A stretch of 64,000 bases of DNA, from assembly GCF_024790395.1 (NCBI RefSeq), contig NZ_JAJISC010000004.1:62001-126000 (forward strand), written 5' to 3'. Numbering within the stretch: the stretch's first letter is position 1; each line of letters opens with the position of its first letter. The translations under genes were made by a program, and so were the position numbers. The DNA comes from Halomonas dongshanensis (GTDB lineage Bacteria > Pseudomonadota > Gammaproteobacteria > Pseudomonadales > Halomonadaceae). The notes beneath the pieces were generated by a model, which saw nothing but the letters and a program-made list of their open reading frames with translations, was not told the DNA's origin and ran no database searches. Positions 63,966 through 64,000 of this stretch are shown here, piece by piece.

Positions 63966-64000
63966 TACGCTTGTGCCTCCACACGCTGTTGGTGAGCCCG
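63965..64000 (-). CDS. cyoB: Cytochrome bo oxidase subunit I, last codons (truncated by window edge)
   Basis: The minus-strand frame ending [11 protein letters not shown] and TAA (63965-63967) directly precedes cyoC with a one-base overlap, as cyoB does in cyoABCDE operons. Only 11 codons are visible; identity rests on position. Confidence 0.7.
   Translation of the reverse strand, partial: RAHQQRVEAQA

Overview
The window reads as a chromosome segment of a Halomonas-like (Halomonadaceae) gammaproteobacterium. Coding is dense and GC-rich, many proteins are acidic, and the housekeeping loci (purEK, tenA-thiC with a TPP riboswitch, ackA-pta, cyoBCDE, an astE-linked basic amino acid ABC transporter) fit that family. 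The assignment rests on gene content and protein resemblance only; there is no rRNA, and I saw no tRNA. || Layout. 1-9.6 kb is ordinary core: mtfA (partial), a LysR/D-malate-tartrate dehydrogenase pair, wrbA, a hemerythrin protein, astE and an aot/his-type ABC operon, ending in traX. 9.6-13.76 kb is a small island (MFS exporter, MocR regulator, ISL3 and IS481-like wrecks) bounded by a duplicated 3' end of traX. 13.8-16 kb carries purK-purE and a small regulator. 16.2-25.6 kb is the most unusual metabolic locus: GTP cyclohydrolase II, a stand-alone RibD-type reductase, a pyruvoyl-tetrahydropterin-synthase-like protein lacking its catalytic residues, a glycosyltransferase-methyltransferase fusion, a flippase-like membrane protein, a medium-chain dehydrogenase, a CDP-alcohol phosphotransferase and a DUF4153 membrane protein. 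25.7-31.15 kb holds assorted genes (alpha/beta hydrolase, tspO, yefM-yoeB, dld, DUF2268 protease). || 31.2-39.2 kb is a degenerate chromosomal integron: at least seven attC-like sites in one orientation, AT-richer cassette ORFs of unknown function read leftward, a ccdAB toxin-antitoxin cassette read the opposite way, and an integron-integrase N-terminal relic at the end where intI belongs. It has been invaded by IS3-derived mosaic repeats, an IS66 scrap, a 119-bp MITE and a TetR-SDR-hydrolase module with shared operator-like palindromes. || 39.2-47.9 kb returns to core-like genes (methyltransferase, TPP riboswitch-tenA-thiC, lipoprotein, CsbD, a DUF2955/HlyD export pair, outer-membrane barrel). 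48.0-57.6 kb is a second island bracketed by 36-bp direct repeats, the right copy covering the end of an EamA transporter gene. It combines an amidohydrolase/GltS-like symporter/CobW GTPase operon with a set that looks like taurine transamination and isethionate formation (TauR-like MocR, Tpa-like aminotransferase, TSUP exporter, IsfD/YdfG-like reductase). 57.6-64 kb closes with the EamA transporter, ackA-pta and the cyoEDCB end of a cytochrome bo operon. || Two accessory insertions therefore sit at gene 3' ends, each marked by a direct repeat and neither retaining an integrase. A third accessory zone is the relic integron.
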